The translations under genes were made by a program, and so were the position numbers. This document shows positions 41,602 through 51,600 of a stretch of DNA of 64,000 nt, one piece after another. The notes under the pieces were generated by a model, which ran no database searches, was not told the origin of the DNA, and saw only the letters and a program-made list of their open reading frames with translations. The stretch is from Geothermovivens sp964644845 (GTDB lineage Bacteria; Zhuqueibacterota; Zhuqueibacteria; Oleimicrobiales; Geothermoviventaceae). The stretch spans positions 101,038-165,037 of the forward strand of contig CAZXXS010000029.1 in the NCBI GenBank assembly GCA_964644845.1, written 5' to 3'. Numbering within the stretch: the first letter of the stretch is position 1; each line of letters begins with the position of its first letter.

Positions 41602-42542
41602 CGCTGCCCCCTCAGCTGTCGGAACAAGTCACGAACACCGAGCCTTGCTTTCTCCGCTGACTTTGCCGCAATCCAGAGCAATTCCGACCGTAGACTTCGC
41701 TGGTACTTGAGCCATTTTTCTTCTCGGTGGAGAAATGCACGCTCAGAGGTGAGTTCGTAGAGTAAGCGCATTTGACGAATGTGAATCTCGTGGTAGGACG
41801 GTGACGCAAGGCGAACAACGGGAAAAAGGTCGTAACGTGTCCAGAATCCGGTGTCGTAGCGGTGGAGATTCCGCGCAATGCCATCCACAGCGGCCTCCCA
41901 CAGGCGCAAAGCGGACGTGTCTTGCAAATGGATGGCGTAGTCCAGCAGGCCCAGACTGGCAAACACCGCTCCGTTGAACACGTGCGCCGGGGGATTCGCG
42001 GGGTATTCTTCCAGGCTCAGGCTTCCGTCGGGGTAGCGAGCGCACACGCTGCCGGAAAGGAACGTCTCAAAAGCACCGGTAGCAACACGCAGGTAGTCGT
42101 CATTCCCGGTCAACAGGTGTGCGCGCAGGAGAAGCGAAATGGCCTCCCCCTGTGCCATGGCCGAAATCCAGGGCGCAGGTGTCCCGTAGAAAGCGAGCGG
42201 CCAGTCGTGAACCCAGGCCAATCCCGCACTCCCCCAGGGTTTCGCGTTTGCTGCCAACCAGCGGGCTGCGGCAAGAGCCTGCTCCAGCGCCGACTGAGCT
42301 TTGGTGGCAGCGTAGTGCTGCAACCGGTTCAAGCCCCACTGTGCGACAGTGATGGGGTAAAACCTCCAGCCGAGAGTCTTTCCAAGGTAGACAAGGGGCA
42401 AACCGTCAGGTGTGAATTTGTACTCGCTGAAGTCCTCGATGCCGGTCCAGTCAAACGGGTAGGAAAGCGACAGCCCAGCGTTGATCTCCGTGACGCTGGG
42501 CTGAGATTCATCGTTTTGCATCTTGCTACCGACGCGATTCAC
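41598..42542 (-). CDS. D-glucuronyl C5-epimerase-like protein
   Basis: The 314-residue protein resembles the C-terminal (alpha/alpha)6 barrel of heparan-type glucuronyl C5-epimerases. Segments WISAMAQGEAISLLLRA, LEEYPANPPAHVFNGAVFASLGLLDY, LHRYDTGFWTRYDL and SYHEIHIRQMRLLYELT all follow that family's order. The activity would be epimerising uronic acids within a polymer, but the exact substrate in bacteria is unknown. No signal peptide is visible, so it is cytoplasmic or exported otherwise. GTG 42540-42542 overlaps the preceding stop in GTGA. Tight overlap with a glycosyltransferase and a nucleotidylyltransferase points to an exopolysaccharide or glycan pathway. Confidence 0.82.
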   Translation of the reverse strand: MNRVGSKMQNDESQPSVTEINAGLSLSYPFDWTGIEDFSEYKFTPDGLPLVYLGKTLGWRFYPITVAQWGLNRLQHYAATKAQSALEQALAAARWLAANAKPWGSAGLAWVHDWPLAFYGTPAPWISAMAQGEAISLLLRAHLLTGNDDYLRVATGAFETFLSGSVCARYPDGSLSLEEYPANPPAHVFNGAVFASLGLLDYAIHLQDTSALRLWEAAVDGIARNLHRYDTGFWTRYDLFPVVRLASPSYHEIHIRQMRLLYELTSERAFLHREEKWLKYQRSLRSELLWIAAKSAEKARLGVRDLFRQLRGQR

Positions 42543-43603
42543 GCGATTTCTACAATGCTCTGATCGCCGATCATGAAACGGTGCGTCCGGGGCATTCCCT
42601 CGGCGTGGATTACCTGGACATCGTGGCCGAGAATACTACCCTCGATGCGAATGCCGACATCGATGATCTGGCACTTGCTCATAACGATCGAGAATTCGAC
42701 TTCGCTGTTGCGCACGACGCAGTCGTTGTGAATTGAGGTGAAAGGTCCAATGAAGCTGTTTTCGATCACCGTCCGGCGGCCGATGATGGCCGGGCCCCGG
42801 ATGTGGCTGTTCACGATCTTGGCCCCTTTCTCGATGACCACGTTGCCTGCGACGTGGGAACGGTGATCCACGAAGCCGTCCGCTTTGCCCTTCATGTTCT
42901 CCAGGACCAGGCGATTCGCTTCGAGGAGATCGATTGGCTTTCCCGTGTCCTTCCACCAGCCTGTGATTTCCGAGAAGGTCACTGTGTAGCCGTGTTCCAG
43001 CAGGTACTGGTGCGCGTCGGAGATCTCCAGCTCGCCTCGGGCGCTCGGTTTGATGTTCTCCACTGCCTCGAAAATACTTGAATCGTAGATGTAAATTCCC
43101 GCAACTGCGTACTCACTCTTGGGAACAGCGGGCTTTTCTTCGATTCGAACGATGCGGTTTCCCTTGATCTCCGGAACCCCGAAACGTTCGGGATCTTTGA
43201 CCCTCGCGAGGGTCAGGTGGCAGTTGGAACCGGCTTTCTCGAACGCGCGGATGAACTTCTTGATGCCGCCCACGACCATGTTGTCGCCCAGGTAAAACAC
43301 AAAGGGCTCGTCGCCGATGAACTCCCTGGAGATCTTGACCACGTGGGCTAATCCCAGCGGGGCTTCCTGCGGAATGTACGTGACACTCAAGCCCCAGTCG
43401 CTGCCATCTCCGATGGCTTCCTGAACCTCGGTACCTTCCTGATTGGTGACGATCCCGACCTCCCTGATCCCGGCCGCAGCGACGGTCTCGAGGGCGTAGA
43501 AAAGAATGGGTTTGTTGGCGATCGGGATGAGATGCTTGTTCTGCGTGTGTGTCAGCGGTCTCAGGCGTGTACCTCGTCCTCCGCTTGTGATCAGTGCCTT
43601 CAT
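42539..43603 (-). CDS. Sugar-1-phosphate nucleotidylyltransferase (glucose-1-phosphate thymidylyltransferase type, long form)
   Basis: The 354-residue protein has the nucleotidyltransferase signature MKALITSGGRGTRLRPLTH and FYLGDNMVVGG, EEKPAVPKS and GWWKDTGKP motifs (~1-240). A C-terminal left-handed beta-helix follows (~245-345: VIEKGAKIVNSHIRGP, IIGRRTVIENSFIGP). This long form resembles RfbA/StrD-type thymidylyltransferases rather than the short RmlA. It makes dTDP- or UDP-sugars for glycan synthesis. GAGGAG precedes ATG 43601-43603. It heads the sugar trio, which ends with the C5-epimerase-like and glycosyltransferase genes. Confidence 0.9.
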   Translation of the reverse strand: MKALITSGGRGTRLRPLTHTQNKHLIPIANKPILFYALETVAAAGIREVGIVTNQEGTEVQEAIGDGSDWGLSVTYIPQEAPLGLAHVVKISREFIGDEPFVFYLGDNMVVGGIKKFIRAFEKAGSNCHLTLARVKDPERFGVPEIKGNRIVRIEEKPAVPKSEYAVAGIYIYDSSIFEAVENIKPSARGELEISDAHQYLLEHGYTVTFSEITGWWKDTGKPIDLLEANRLVLENMKGKADGFVDHRSHVAGNVVIEKGAKIVNSHIRGPAIIGRRTVIENSFIGPFTSIHNDCVVRNSEVEFSIVMSKCQIIDVGIRIEGSILGHDVQVIHAEGMPRTHRFMIGDQSIVEIA

Positions 43604-43773
43604 CCTGCTCCTCTCTGTTGGGCTTTCGACTTCCTTTGACGCCGCCCAGAGTTTGCAAACTTCAGGCCAGTAGCTGATGCCCCCGCAGCGCCGGGAACTG
43701 TCCGTTTGAAACGCCCGTCTACGCGTTGTTTAGGGACACGCGGTCCCACAACGTAGGCTCCGACCGCCTTTCG

Positions 43774-44295
43774 CTACAGAATTTTCGCGCCCAGCACCTT
43801 GTCCATGTGTTTCAGCGAGAAACGGTGTGCTTCCGGATCAAAATCGGCCACACCTTTCTCGTGTACAAAAGTCGGGTAAAAGCGGTTGCGGAGATCGGCT
43901 ACTGTGAACAACACGCAAATGGACGTGCAAACGCCAACCACGTGGACTTCTGCGGGTTTAAGTTCTTCCAGTACTTGTTCCAAGTTCGTTTTGAAGAAGC
44001 CGCTGTAACGGGTTTTGTGAATGAGCAGATCGTGCGACTCCGGCTTGAGCTCGTCGATTACTTCTGCACCGGGCGTCCCGGCGATGCAGTGCGGCGGAAA
44101 CATTTCGAACTCCGGGTCGTCAGGGCTGTGCGCGTCTGCCAGGTAGATCACCTTGTCACCCGCCTTGCGGAAATCGGTGAGGAGTCCTTGGATGTACGGC
44201 ACAATTTCCTGCGCAGGTTTTCCGCAGGTAAGCGCTCCGTCGTCGTAAACGAAGTCCTTCAACATGTCAATCACAAGCAAAACACGCTTGCTCAT
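43774..44295 (-). CDS. Isochorismatase-family hydrolase, probable nicotinamidase
   Basis: From ATG 44293-44295 (GAGGTGA upstream) the product is 173 residues. Catalytic residues of the cysteine hydrolase family are visible: Asp in VLLVIDMLKDF, Lys in LLIHKTRYSGFF, and the nucleophile Cys in VVGVCTSICV. The zinc-ligand set of nicotinamidases also appears: the D and H of LADAHSPDD and the H of FPPHCI. It would convert nicotinamide to nicotinate in NAD salvage. A peptide-type isochorismatase-like amidase is the alternative. It lies between rnhA-like and sugar genes with its own probable promoter. Confidence 0.87.
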   Translation of the reverse strand: MSKRVLLVIDMLKDFVYDDGALTCGKPAQEIVPYIQGLLTDFRKAGDKVIYLADAHSPDDPEFEMFPPHCIAGTPGAEVIDELKPESHDLLIHKTRYSGFFKTNLEQVLEELKPAEVHVVGVCTSICVLFTVADLRNRFYPTFVHEKGVADFDPEAHRFSLKHMDKVLGAKIL

Positions 44296-44339
44296 CTGAA
44301 TCACCTCACTTCCCGTACGGTTGGTCTGGCCCACACGAC

Positions 44340-44368
44340 GTTACACTTCTCGTACGTTTGAGCATCAA
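44340..44368 (-). promoter_or_regulatory. Possible promoter of the nicotinamidase gene
   Basis: TTGATG (44363-44368) and TGTAAC (44340-44345) are 17 nt apart on the minus strand, about 45 nt before the ATG. Each box matches the consensus at four of six positions. Confidence 0.4.
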
Positions 44369-44452
44369 GCCGCCTCTCTTCGAGAATGACTTTTGGGCAC
44401 CCTCCCTCGCCCAGCCTCCGTCCAACCTGGGTGCGCAGGACACGGCGGCTCG

Positions 44453-44468
44453 AGGCGACGCGTCGCCT
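44453..44468. repeat. 16-bp perfect palindrome
   Basis: AGGCGACGCGTCGCCT reads the same on both strands. It lies in the gap between the RNase H-like and nicotinamidase genes, about 85 nt upstream of the possible promoter. It could be an operator. Confidence 0.5.
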
Positions 44469-44506
44469 GTAGTGCACAGTAGTGGAGCGGCGTTCACGTT
44501 GAAACC

Positions 44507-45091
44507 TCATCTCCGCCCTTCGGCCTGCGCGCGATCAATCGCCAGGTTCGCCAAGCGGTCGGCATCTCTGTTTTGCGAGCGCGGTACCTCTTCAACTTCC
44601 CACTGCTCGAACGCATCCAACAGGGCCCGGGCCTTTGACCAGAGCTCGATCAGCGCAGCGTTCTTGACACGGTAGCGGCCGTCCAGTTGGCGAGCAAGGA
44701 GCTGACTGTCCGTACGAATGCGCAGGCGCCCAACTCCGGCCTCTCGCGCCACCTCCAAGCCCTCAAGCAGTGCCCGGTACTCGGCGACGTTGTTGGTTGC
44801 TTCGCCGAGAAAGACTGCCCTTTCAGTGAGAAGTGCGCCGTCTTCGGTTTCGAGCCGGATACCCGCGCCTGCCGGCCCCGGGTTCCCACGGGCGGCGCCG
44901 TCGACGTAGAGGACCGCTGTCTTGGGTCTTTCCCGTGAAGCAGCACCGACGAGTTCGTCAATCGCCTTGATGGTTTCTTCAAGCTCGGCCGGATCGAGAC
45001 CGGTCTTGCGTGCACAATCTCGGTTGTCCAGGAGTGCGGCCTTAATCGCCGTCCAGCGCTCACGGATCTCCGTTGTTTTCTCGGAAGCCAA
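44507..45091 (-). CDS. Ribonuclease HI-like protein
   Basis: The likely start is TTG 45089-45091, 7 nt after the ThiF stop and preceded by GAGGG, giving 194 residues. An N-terminal helical segment (~1-55) precedes an RNase HI fold. YVDGAARGNPGPAGAG provides the first catalytic Asp, NNVAEYRALLEGLEVA the Glu, RIRTDSQLLARQL the second Asp, and VPRSQNRDADRLANLAID the last Asp. This matches the RnhA-like family that removes RNA from RNA:DNA hybrids. The family is often found as stand-alone copies beside unrelated genes. It is coupled to the upstream ThiF gene. Confidence 0.92.
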   Translation of the reverse strand: MASEKTTEIRERWTAIKAALLDNRDCARKTGLDPAELEETIKAIDELVGAASRERPKTAVLYVDGAARGNPGPAGAGIRLETEDGALLTERAVFLGEATNNVAEYRALLEGLEVAREAGVGRLRIRTDSQLLARQLDGRYRVKNAALIELWSKARALLDAFEQWEVEEVPRSQNRDADRLANLAIDRAQAEGRR

Positions 45092-45098
45092 GTTTCCC

Positions 45099-46190
45099 TC
45101 ACTCGCCCAGATACTTTTCGTACAGATGAACCGCTTCTGCCCAATCGTTTGTTCCTTTAACGGAAAGGCGGCCGTCCTTGAAAACGGCCAGCTGGAGGTC
45201 ACCCAGACGGGCCCAGATCAGGTGGTCGTTGCGCTTTAGTTCATTCGCCCGGTACAGGCGGGTAGCGATGACGTCGAAATCAACGGTCTTCGGTTTTTCA
45301 GGAATCACGTTGATTTGGTCTTCATCTACATCCACACGTGGCCCTTCGGGCTTCTCGCCGCCAAGCCACTGGTAGCGGCGACGCACGCACACGGGGCAGG
45401 CGTCGCGTCCGGTCCGGCGTCGAATTGGACTGACGTCCAGGTCGCCCGCCCACGTGTCCACCGCGTAGAGTGTACCGCCCCAGCCGCTGCTGCCGGCAAC
45501 GATCCGGCGAATCGTCAGGGCAGACTGAAGGGCGGCGACGACCTCCACACTTGGTGGGAAGATCCCAGCGGTGGAGCCGCGGATCCCACGTGGCTGCGGC
45601 TTGTTCGCCTCGTCGCCAAATGCGCAGAAGAGACAGGCGGTCGCGCCCGGTTCGACACCGAGCACGAGACCAGCCGACCCCGCGATGGCACCGTGAACGA
45701 ACGGCACTCCGAGTTCAACAGCGGCCTCATTCAGCAAGAAACGCGCATCCAGACTGTCGGTGCCGTCAACGACGACCTGGCTGCCCCTCAGGAGCTCCAG
45801 GACGTTGTAAGGATCCACGTGTGTGAGCACGGGCTCGATTCGCACGGAAGGATTCGCGGAAGTCAAGTGTTCGTGCAGTGCGAACACTTTGGGCAGAGCG
45901 CGACGGACATCCTCCTCCGTGTAACAAGCCTGGCGGTGGAGATTCCCGATCTCCACAAGATCCCGGTCGATCACCCTGAGGAAACCAACCCCCATTCGCG
46001 CCAGCGTGGTAGCCACGTGCGAACCGAGACCACCAGCACCCACGATCGTCACCTTGGCCCGTGAAAGAGCCTGCTGACCGCGCTCACCCAGTTTGTCAAA
46101 TCGGATCTGGCGTTCGTAACGCACGCGGTCGACGTCTGGCTCTTCCCTCTTTGAACGGTAGGGAACGGTTCTTCTCGATTTCTGCATCAA
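45099..46190 (-). CDS. ThiF/MoeB/HesA-type E1-like adenylyltransferase
   Basis: The 363-residue protein begins with the conserved RYERQIRFDKLG entry, then VTIVGAGGLGSHVATTLARMGVG (ATP-binding loop) and VIDRDLVEIGNLHRQ. Two cysteine pairs, CLFC and CPVC, bind zinc. It adenylates a small ubiquitin-like sulfur carrier such as MoaD or ThiS. The last ~60 residues form a small extra domain (ARLGDLQLAVFKDGRLSVKGT...ALYEKYLG-like end) found on some bacterial ThiF proteins; no rhodanese domain is present. No MoaD/ThiS gene lies nearby. It starts 4 nt after the amidohydrolase stop. Confidence 0.9.
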   Translation of the reverse strand: MMQKSRRTVPYRSKREEPDVDRVRYERQIRFDKLGERGQQALSRAKVTIVGAGGLGSHVATTLARMGVGFLRVIDRDLVEIGNLHRQACYTEEDVRRALPKVFALHEHLTSANPSVRIEPVLTHVDPYNVLELLRGSQVVVDGTDSLDARFLLNEAAVELGVPFVHGAIAGSAGLVLGVEPGATACLFCAFGDEANKPQPRGIRGSTAGIFPPSVEVVAALQSALTIRRIVAGSSGWGGTLYAVDTWAGDLDVSPIRRRTGRDACPVCVRRRYQWLGGEKPEGPRVDVDEDQINVIPEKPKTVDFDVIATRLYRANELKRNDHLIWARLGDLQLAVFKDGRLSVKGTNDWAEAVHLYEKYLGE

Positions 46191-46193
46191 GCC

Positions 46194-47786
46194 TCAACTC
46201 TCGTGAACGATTTCACCACCGACGACCGTCATCAGTACCTGTGCACTCCGGAGCTCGCCCGGCTCGCAGTTGAACACATTTCGGTCCAGAACAACGAAAT
46301 CTGCTAATTTGCCTGGTGCCAGCGTTCCTTTCTCGTGCTCCCGTCCTTGGGCGAACGCCGAGCCCTCTGTGTAAAGCCGCACAGCCTGTTCGACCGAAAT
46401 GGTCTCGTGACCACCCGATCCGTTTACAGCAGAGGTGCCTTCCAAGTTCAGCATTTGGCGAGACGTGGCCGCTTCCAGTCCCAGCATGGGGTTCAGCGAG
46501 GCGACCGGCCAGTCCGTGCCAAACGCGACCTGTACCCCGTTTCGCAGAAACGACGCAATGCGGTAAGACTGCCGAATTCGTTCGCCAATCTTCCTGTGTG
46601 CCCATCGAAGATCGTCAACCGCATGAACCGGTTGTACCGAAGCCACGACGCCCAGCCGGGCAAATCTTGGGAGATCCGAATCACGAATCGTCTGAGCGTG
46701 CTCGATGCGGTGGCGTCGGGTCGGCGTCGTGCCGAGACGCTCGAAAATGTCGAGAACGAGCGCATTCGCGGCGTCCCCAATCGCGTGGACCGCGGCTTGC
46801 AAGCCAGCCTTGTGTACGGTTCCGATCGCCTTTTCCAGGTCCGTTTCAGACATCGTCAACAAGCCGCGGTAACCGGGACGGTCAGCGTAAGCGTCAAAAA
46901 AATACGCAGTGCCCGCCCCCAGAGAGCCGTCGGCGAAAAGCTTTACCGTGCCGATCTGTAGCCAGGGGTTACCAAAGTTGCGTTCCAGGTTCAGCTCAGT
47001 CAGTTGTTCCAGCTCAGACAAGGGAAACCAGCAGTTCACTCTGACCTTGAGTTCCTGGGCACGGGCAAGCTCCTGGTAAACGCGGAACTGCCTCACCGTC
47101 ACGTTGTCCTGGTAGCTTGTAACGCCGTAGCGAGCTGCCTCCGACAGAGCGGCCCTGAGGATCTCTTTGAGCCGCTCGTCCGTCGGTTCCGGCACGACGG
47201 ACAGCACAAGTTCAGCGGCTGCGTCCTTGAGCACCCCCGTTGGTTCACCGTGCGAGTCGCGCTCGATCTCGCCACCCGGCGGGTCTGGCGTGTTTCGATC
47301 GATGCCGGCGGCGCGCAGGGCCGCACTGTTTGCAACGGCAACGTGCCAGTCGACCCTGAACAGCAACGCGGGGCGTGACCCCGCCGCTTCGTCCAGCATG
47401 CGCCGGTCGGGAAACGGATGTCCGCCCCAGTTCTGATGGTCCCAGTTGCCCCCTGTGATCCAGTCGCCATCGGCAAGACGGGCCGCGTAGTCTCTCACGT
47501 GTTCCTTTAGGTCAGGGATCGACTTTACCGTTCGCAGGTCAATCTCGAGCAAGCTTTTCCCGCCTTCGAAGGCGTGCAGGTGTGCATCGTTGAAACCCGG
47601 GAGAACCAGGTGGTTTTCCAGATCCACGATCTTGTCAGCGCGTGCCCGGAGCCAGCCGAGTTCCCGACGCTCTCCCACCGCAAACAGGCGTTCGTTGGCG
47701 ACTACGAGGGCATTGGCCCAGGGGGTGGAAGGGTCACCCGTCCAAATCTGGCCGTTTTCGTAGAAGCAAATCGGCGTTGTACCCAT
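46194..47786 (-). CDS. YtcJ-type amidohydrolase
   Basis: From ATG 47784-47786 (GAGGTCTG upstream) the product is 530 residues. It has the composite amidohydrolase fold with DLENHLVLPGFNDAHLHAFEGG near residues 50-75 carrying the HxH metal motif. GGNWDHQNW and ITGGNWD regions, AVHAIGDAANALVLD with the metal His, and FGTDWPVASLNPM with the conserved Asp follow. These match YtcJ / N-substituted-formamide-deformylase-like proteins (PF07969). It hydrolyses some amide or cyclic amide; the substrate is unknown. Close spacing to ThiF and rnhA suggests an operon of miscellaneous genes. Confidence 0.88.
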   Translation of the reverse strand: MGTTPICFYENGQIWTGDPSTPWANALVVANERLFAVGERRELGWLRARADKIVDLENHLVLPGFNDAHLHAFEGGKSLLEIDLRTVKSIPDLKEHVRDYAARLADGDWITGGNWDHQNWGGHPFPDRRMLDEAAGSRPALLFRVDWHVAVANSAALRAAGIDRNTPDPPGGEIERDSHGEPTGVLKDAAAELVLSVVPEPTDERLKEILRAALSEAARYGVTSYQDNVTVRQFRVYQELARAQELKVRVNCWFPLSELEQLTELNLERNFGNPWLQIGTVKLFADGSLGAGTAYFFDAYADRPGYRGLLTMSETDLEKAIGTVHKAGLQAAVHAIGDAANALVLDIFERLGTTPTRRHRIEHAQTIRDSDLPRFARLGVVASVQPVHAVDDLRWAHRKIGERIRQSYRIASFLRNGVQVAFGTDWPVASLNPMLGLEAATSRQMLNLEGTSAVNGSGGHETISVEQAVRLYTEGSAFAQGREHEKGTLAPGKLADFVVLDRNVFNCEPGELRSAQVLMTVVGGEIVHES

Positions 47787-47946
47787 CAGACCTCGCTGTG
47801 AAGACTGGCGTAGCGCGAGCCAGACTGCCATCGAGCGAACAGCTCGACGTGCTCTGAACGAACTTTGTTATTTCAATCCGACTGCATCCGACAGGCCTTC
47901 GCCCGCCGGAGCTGACCGAGACCGTGATCTGCGTGACAGCGAATAC

Positions 47947-48522
47947 TCAGGGGCCACCGACGAGCAAACTGGCCACAGCCGAAACCACAGCCCACGTAAG
48001 CACCACGACGACAACCGCCACCAGGGAAAAGGTCTGCGCTTTGTCTTCCGGGACTTGCAGAACACGCGGGAGGTAGGTGTACAGCAAATAGAGCGAGTAC
48101 AACCCGACAACGGAAAGCAAGGAGAGTGCAGGGATGAGCTGAAAAATGCCCGCCAAGAACGCAGGAGCAGACGTGTACGCGACCAGCCGGAATGCTCCGT
48201 TGAAATCACGGGGTGTGTCGAAATTGGGGCTCACGTACTCGATGGCACGGGCTGTAAGCCAAACGCCGAACAAAGAAAACAGGTACGAGTACGCAGCCCA
48301 GAGGAGCGTACGAGCAAACGGCGTTGTGTAGCCGTGAATGCCCACCACGGTTTTGCCGATGAAGGCAGAGACTGGAGGAACCAGAGCAACAATCCACAGG
48401 AATTCTCTAAACACATCGCTCGCCGGGCGTTGATCCCGACTGAGCGCGTCGAAAAAACTGTTCGGATCTGTAATCAGCTGGGTTACGCTCGCCCAGACGT
48501 TTCTGACAGCCTCCAACGGCAC
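47947..48522 (-). CDS. Yip1-family membrane protein
   Basis: From GTG 48520-48522 (GAGGGAGG upstream) the product is 191 residues, with a soluble N-terminus (VWASVTQLITDPNSFFDAL) typical of bacterial Yip1/DUF1282 proteins. Five membrane segments follow: LWIVALVPPVSAFIG, LLWAAYSYLFSLFGVWL, LVAYTSAPAFLAGIFQLI, LSLLSVVGLYSLYLLY and LVAVVVVVLTWAVVSAVASLL. Function in bacteria is unclear. It lies 110 nt after dnaE and may be co-transcribed with it. The frame is open 36 codons further upstream, without a ribosome binding site. Confidence 0.85.
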   Translation of the reverse strand: MPLEAVRNVWASVTQLITDPNSFFDALSRDQRPASDVFREFLWIVALVPPVSAFIGKTVVGIHGYTTPFARTLLWAAYSYLFSLFGVWLTARAIEYVSPNFDTPRDFNGAFRLVAYTSAPAFLAGIFQLIPALSLLSVVGLYSLYLLYTYLPRVLQVPEDKAQTFSLVAVVVVVLTWAVVSAVASLLVGGP

Positions 48523-48632
48523 ATCCTCCCTCTTGTTTGCTTGGACCAAGCGAAACAGCTTCTTACTCAAGGCGATGTCAGGAGAAAAGAACCGAGTGCG
48601 CCGCTTGAAGCCGCGATGGCAACAGCACACGC

Positions 48633-51600
48633 TCAGCCTTCAAGCACGACGTTTTCGGTTCCCAGCATTCCGCGGAGAGTATTTACTAAGTGGAGGGTCG
48701 GGGTGACCCGGTAGCGGATGCTCCGCAAAACAAAATTCCCGTTCCCGGTGTTCTTCAGCTCGAGGACCACAGGACACTCGCCCGCGTTGGCGGCCAGCGT
48801 TTCCTTGACTCCAGCAACAAGCTCCTCGTCAGCCACTTTCACGTCGAACGCGATCCGCATTCGTTTGGTGAAACGCGTACGTGCATCCTTGAGGGGCACA
48901 ATCTCCTCGGCAATGATTTTGGCATCCTGCTCCTCGCGGTGGCTCACCTTCCCTACGACCAGGATTGAAGATTCTTCGTAAAGCAATTCCCTGTACTTGC
49001 CCAGCGGCTCGGCGAAGATCAACAATTCTGCTGTACCCGAGAAATCCTCAAGGGTCGCAAAAGCGTACTGCTTGCCCTGACCATTTGTGCGAATTTGAAC
49101 CCGTGTGATGATCCCTCCCACGCGGACAGCAGCCTGGTCGGGCAAGGAATCGAGGTCTGCCAACTCTCGGGTCGCGTAGGTGCGTAGTTCCTCCTCGTAC
49201 TTTTCCAGCGGATGCCCCGACACGTAGAATCCCAGCAGTTCACGCTCTCTCGTCAGGAGTTCGGATTTACTCCACTCCGGCACTTTGGGAAGCGGGGGTT
49301 GAACCCCGCCGACGTCCTCGTCCTCGAGATCGTCGAAAAGGCTGATCTGACCACTCAACTTTCGCGCCTGTGTGCGCTGTCCGTAGGTCACGGCCGTGTC
49401 CACTGCCGCCATCAGTTGGGCCCGGTGGCCCTCGAGAGAATCCAGCGCTCCCGCCTGAATCAGGCTTTCCAGTACCTTCTTGTTCACCAGACGCAGGTCC
49501 ACGCGCGACGTGATGTCGAAGATGGTCTTAAAGGGACCCCACTTTTTACGCGCAGCTACGATCGATTCAATGGCTGTGCGGCCCACGTTTTTCACGGCGG
49601 CCAGGCCAAAACGGATCTTGCCGTCTACAACGGTAAAGTCCGCGTAACTCTCGTTGATGTCGGGAGGCAGAACCTCCAGGCCCATTCGCCTGCACTCGTC
49701 GATTAGGGTGACGATCCGTTTGGTGTCGTCAACCTCACTGGTGAGGGTGGCAGCCATGAACTCGGCAGGAAAATGAACCTTCAGGTAGGCTGTTTGATAA
49801 GCGACAATTGAGTACGCAGTTGCGTGACTCTTGTTGAATCCGTACTGTGCAAACCGCTCCATCAAGTCGAAAATGGCGATTGCGGTTTGTTCGTCGATGC
49901 CGCGTTTTTTGGCGCCGTCAACAAACTCCTGTCGCTGCTGGAGCATGAGCTCAGCTTGCTTCTTTCCCATCGCGCGGCGTAGCAAGTCAGCTTTGCCGAG
50001 CGAAAAGCCACCGAGCTCGGAGGCGATGCGCATCACCTGCTCCTGGTAAACGATGACGCCGTAGGTCTCGCGCAGAATGGGCTCCAACATCGGGTGCAGG
50101 TACTCGATCGGCGTTTTGCCGTGGCGCCGCAAGATGAAATCTTCGATCATTTCCATGGGACCGGGACGGTACAGGGCATTCATCGCCACCAGGTCCTCGA
50201 TTCCTTTCGGCTTCAGCTTGCGGAGATACTCGCGCATGCCTGAACTTTCGAACTGAAAGACGGCCACCGTCTCCCCGCGCCCGAAGAGTTCAAACGTGGC
50301 GGGATCGTCCAGCGGAATGTTGTCGATGTCGACGATCACACCGCGCTGGGCGAGCAGTTTGACCGTGTCGGCAATAACGGTGAGTGTACGGAGGCCGAGA
50401 AAGTCCATCTTGAGAACGCCGATGGACTCGAGGGACTTCATGTCGTACTGCGTCGTGATTTCACCGTCTTTCGATTTGTAAAGCGGTGTGTATTCCGTGA
50501 GCGCTTCAGGTGTGATGACGACGCCCGCAGCGTGGGTAGACGCGTGACGTGCAAGACCCTCCAGGACCAGAGAGATCTCGATCAGTTTTTTGTGTTTCTC
50601 GTCGGACTCAGCAATTTCCCGCAGGCGTGGCTCCATCTCGAGCGCCCGCTCCAGCTTCATGCCAAGCGACTGCGGTACAAGCTTCGCAACCCGATCGACT
50701 TCGGCGTAAGGAAAGCCAAGCACGCGGCCGACGTCCCGAATCACGGCGCGGGCAGCCATGGTTCCGAATGTGATGATCTGGGAGACGCTGTCTTTCCCGT
50801 ACTTTTGGCGCACGTACTCGATCACCTCACCCCGGCGCTCGTAGCAGAAGTCGATGTCGATGTCAGGCATGGTCACGCGCTCGGGGTTCAAGAAACGCTC
50901 AAAGAGCAGCCCGTACTTGATCGGATCTACTTTGGTTATGCCGAGAGCGTAGGAAACAAGACTCCCCGCGGCGGAACCACGCCCGGGCCCGACGGGGATC
51001 CCTTTGCTCCGGGCGAAGTCCACGAAATCCTTCACAATCAGAAAGTACCCCGCGAAGCCCGTTTTCTTGATGATGTCCAGCTCGTGCTGCAGGCGTTTTT
51101 CGAGTTCGGGTGTCACCACCGGGTAGCGTTTCCGGAGCCCTTCGCGAGCTACCTTGGCGAGGTAGTCATCCAGCGACGTGGACGCTTCTTCCGGCGGAAG
51201 CTGGTAGCGGGGCAGATGATGCTGGCCAGAATCGATCAGTACGTTGCACTTCTCCGCAACCTCAAGGGTATTCGCCAGGGCCTCCGGGTACTCAGCAAAG
51301 GCCTCCTGCATTTCGTCGTAGCTCTTGAAGTAAATCTGGTCGGTTTCGTAGCGTAAACGCGTCGGATCGTTGAGGTCTTTCTGAGTCTGCAGGCACAGGA
51401 GAACGTCGTGGGCCTCCGCGTGCTCTCGTTTCAGGTAGTGAATGTCGTTTGTGGCGACAACTTTGACACCGAGTTCAGCCGCCAAACGAACGAGCTCAGG
51501 ACGAACGCGATCTTCTTCGGCCAACCCGTGATTCTGAATTTCGATGTAGAAGTCGTCGCCAAAGATGTCAAGGTACTCCTCCGCGGTGGCCTTGGCTTCA

